Positions 62,372 to 64,000 of a stretch of DNA of 64,000 nt are shown here, piece after piece; within the stretch, counting starts at the first letter, position 1, and each line of letters opens with the position of its first letter. The stretch comes from an uncultured Flavobacteriaceae bacterium (GTDB lineage Bacteria; Bacteroidota; Bacteroidia; Flavobacteriales; Flavobacteriaceae). The stretch is from assembly GCA_947489085.1 (NCBI GenBank), contig CANLCJ010000006.1:59345-123344 (forward strand), given 5' to 3'. Below the pieces are notes generated by a model, which ran no database searches, was not told the DNA's origin, and saw nothing but the letters and a program-made list of their open reading frames with translations. The position numbers were made by a program, and so were the translations under genes.

Positions 62372-62920
62372 TTATTGTTTTCCATTTAAGGGATTTATTT
62401 TGTCTCTCAATTGTGCTTCTATAGCAGGAACAATCATATTATAATTCTCGACATCACATTTTATTGTTTTTAGTCTGAATCTTTCTTTCTCCATATTATC
62501 TCTAGCATTTAATTTCAAAGCAAAAGTTGTCTTATGTAATTCTTTAAAGATATGCTCATGAACCCTTCCCTCTATTTGTTTAGATTTTCCAATATATATA
62601 GGTATCCAATCTGCCAACACGGAATGTTCTGCTATTCTTTTTTTCTTTAAATTAGGCGTAAAACATCTCAAGTATTTTTCATTTTCCCATTTTGATTTGA
62701 AATTGTCTACCCAAGCTTTGAACGAATTAGAATTTCCATCATTTTTTATTTCAATTAGATATATTCCAGGATATTTTAAAGTACCCCAAGGTATTTCAGG
62801 TATATGCTCTTTATTCAAGTTAAATTCACAGATTTCTTCAAAATCTAGATTTTTAACTTCTTCTTTTAATTTTTTAGCGGAAATAGTAATATCCTTATCA
62901 ATTCTGTTTATTTCGTTCAT
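62372..62920 (-). CDS. GIY-YIG nuclease-like protein
   Basis: A 182-residue protein. It has a GIYLIEI segment (about residues 52-58) and, about 55 residues later, IPIYIGKSKQIEGRVHEHI. These match the GIY...YIG core, the catalytic arginine (in GRVHEH) and the following histidine. A glutamate-containing helix near the C-terminus (VPAIEAQLRDKINPLNGK) resembles the metal-binding Glu and the KYNxLN-type end of the fold. The spacing between GIY and YIG is longer than the usual 10-20 residues, so an insertion is present. It is a single gene between cassette-like boundaries and may be a stand-alone nuclease. Confidence 0.6.
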   Translation of the reverse strand: MNEINRIDKDITISAKKLKEEVKNLDFEEICEFNLNKEHIPEIPWGTLKYPGIYLIEIKNDGNSNSFKAWVDNFKSKWENEKYLRCFTPNLKKKRIAEHSVLADWIPIYIGKSKQIEGRVHEHIFKELHKTTFALKLNARDNMEKERFRLKTIKCDVENYNMIVPAIEAQLRDKINPLNGKQ

Positions 62921-62958
62921 TATATGTTTTGATTGTTACTTGTTGCTAACGTCTCGCA

Positions 62959-63034
62959 GTCGAGTAGACAAGGGGAATTTCATCCCAAGCCTCCCACAGA
63001 ACTGTGCTAGAAAGTCTCTCCTCGTATGGCATTC
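62959..63034 (-). mobile_element. Decayed group II intron 3' end (domain V/VI-like)
   Basis: Read on the minus strand, a domain-V-like element (62999-63034, ending CACAGTTCTG) is followed by GTGGGAGGCTTGGGATGAAA, a domain-VI-like hairpin, and the intron end CTACTCGAC. This order matches bacterial group II intron 3' ends (GGTTCTGTGAGAGGC...CTACTCGAY). The lower stem of domain V is mispaired, so it is probably inactive. No reverse transcriptase is encoded nearby. The intron would end at 62959, about 10 nt from the GTTAGCAAC boundary of the GIY-YIG gene. Confidence 0.5.
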
Positions 63035-63476
63035 TGATTTCAATTACAAATATAAACTCATTCTTTTTACAAGTCGGCAAAACACAATTGAAATTAGCGC
63101 ATTCTTTTGCTCCTGCTTCATTACAAAATCTTCATAACTGCTACGAATGGAATACCTACTTCTCAACACCTCATAAATGGTCACTTGCGTTCAATTCTTT
63201 TATTCTCAACTGTTAATCTCGCGGATTAGATGCTCCTAAACGCTCTGTACTATGACTCTTAATCAAAGCAATTTTAGGTGGTTTAGAGCCATCTCCTATA
63301 CAACGACTCTGATGGGATCTACCATTATCTTAATTACAGTATTAAACTCTCTTTTTTTTGCCTAAGTTGATTCTTGACACAACATGATTTGTTGCGTGTT
63401 TAAAGTACGAAAATTAGCAATAAATTATATACAATTTCACAAAACGTTTACCAATCAGGTGCTCCTTTTAAACCGT
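63035..63476. other. Non-coding region, possible remainder of the group II intron
   Basis: No reliable gene. Several short inverted repeats, for example TAATCTCGCGGATTA near 63216-63230, fit structured intron RNA read on the minus strand. Near 63378-63400 lies ACACAACATGATTTGTTGCGTGT, an imperfect palindrome that resembles the GTTGTGCG boundaries elsewhere in this region. Confidence 0.4.
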
Positions 63477-63806
63477 TTATTTTTTTTCGTTTAAAAGCTT
63501 TTGAACATCCTTGTAAGAACTTCTCTTTCTTAAAAACGATTTTCCCTTATAAATTTGTGATGGATCGTAATAATGATTATTTCCAGACGTAAAGTTCTTC
63601 CCGCTGTACATATAAATTGCATCTCCAACAAAGACATTACACAAATATAGTTTACCATCAGGAGATGTATCACTCCAAAACACACTGTATAAGTCGTCTC
63701 GCCATCTACTGACACAAGCGTCCCTTAACTTGGAAAAATGTGTCATATTATCTAAATTTATCCTTCTACCTTCATATCCGAACCCAGCAAGAGTAGAAAT
63801 AGTCAT
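63477..63806 (-). CDS. Hypothetical protein, possibly 5'-truncated
   Basis: A 109-residue frame from ATG 63806. Coding-like sequence in the same frame continues upstream to an in-frame stop at 63951-63953 with no ATG, GTG or TTG. The reading NLESATRKPSFSSSDTW precedes the ATG. The true protein may therefore start at an unusual codon (ATT at 63950), or the gene may have lost its 5' part. The segment is rich in aromatic residues (LYSVFWSDTSPDGKLYL, AIYMYSGKNF). I recognise no family. Confidence 0.45.
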   Translation of the reverse strand: MTISTLAGFGYEGRRINLDNMTHFSKLRDACVSRWRDDLYSVFWSDTSPDGKLYLCNVFVGDAIYMYSGKNFTSGNNHYYDPSQIYKGKSFLRKRSSYKDVQKLLNEKK

Positions 63807-64000
63807 TCTTTGCCTTAGATTCCATTCGTTTTTTCTTTCTCCTGATTTTAGTTTTTTCCAAGTATCAGAACTAGAAAAAGAAGGTTTTCGGGTAGCACTC
63901 TCTAAATTTGGGTTGGGAGAAAATATAATTCCCCCTTTGTTTAGGACAATTTAGCAGTCTATTTAAGTTCAAATATCTAATTTTATGCTGCTATATTTAT

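Noticed and set aside
62697..63216. Plus-strand frames across the GIY-YIG gene start and intron remnant
   Set aside because: They run through the start of a motif-bearing gene and structured non-coding sequence; composition is not protein-like.
60345..63950. Insertion sequence or prophage in the accessory region
   Set aside because: No transposase, integrase, terminal inverted repeats with target duplications, or phage structural genes were found; only repeats, cassette-like boundaries and an intron remnant.
1..64000. tRNA, rRNA or CRISPR array
   Set aside because: No cloverleaf-forming segment with a GTTCGAATC-type T arm, no rRNA signature and no regularly spaced repeats were seen in any gap.

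Overview
The window is a chromosomal segment of a low-GC member of the Bacteroidota, most likely Flavobacteriaceae. The evidence is AT-rich DNA, promoters of the Bacteroidota form (TTTG, about 18-20 nt, TAnnTTTG), starts without obvious Shine-Dalgarno sites, a type IX secretion C-terminal sorting domain, a CarB lacking the C-terminal allosteric domain, and rpmH next to carB. No tRNA, rRNA, CRISPR array or intact transposase was seen.

Layout. 0.6-4 kb: a DUF4252-like protein, a small membrane protein, an S41 lipoprotein protease and a Dph6-like ATP pyrophosphatase. 4-13 kb: a cobalamin locus. A cobalamin riboswitch precedes a BtuB-like TonB receptor on the minus strand. On the plus strand lie the salvage genes cobU, cobT, cobS and cobC, then a BtuF/C/D-like ABC importer. 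A second Dph6-like enzyme sits between the salvage and import genes. 13-17.4 kb: cysC (APS kinase), rmuC, an acyl-CoA thioesterase, and a DUF5777-like barrel with a CxxCH lipoprotein.

17.5-36.5 kb: a large surface-glycan or glycolipid locus. It holds three B12-binding radical SAM enzymes, three methyltransferases, a GT-C and a GT87 membrane glycosyltransferase, a GT2, a flippase, a carbamoyltransferase with its DUF5989 and SxtJ companions, two sulfotransferase-like enzymes, an SGNH protein, a nucleotidyltransferase and a CxxCH lipoprotein. The neighbouring B12 and PAPS (cysC) genes could supply cofactors for these modifications; this is inference.

36.5-50 kb: a frameshifted secreted M43 metalloprotease, then core genes: carB, rpmH, a TPR protein, a protein with two HExxH motifs, an AraC regulator, cardiolipin synthase, a lytic transglycosylase, an alpha/beta hydrolase and a small acetyltransferase.

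50.3-60.4 kb: the most interesting part, a four-gene minus-strand operon with overlapping or nearly abutting genes. In transcription order it encodes a ClpB-like AAA+ ATPase, a small radical SAM activase-like protein, a 2062-residue zinc ribbon/kinase/SF1 helicase/nuclease fusion, and a coiled-coil protein. It looks like an uncharacterised conflict or defence system, with partial resemblance to kinase-helicase systems such as Mokosh.

60.4-64 kb: an accessory region of orphan genes (one GIY-YIG-like, one HEAT-like). It has a diverged 220-bp direct repeat, gene-cassette-like boundaries and a decayed group II intron 3' end.
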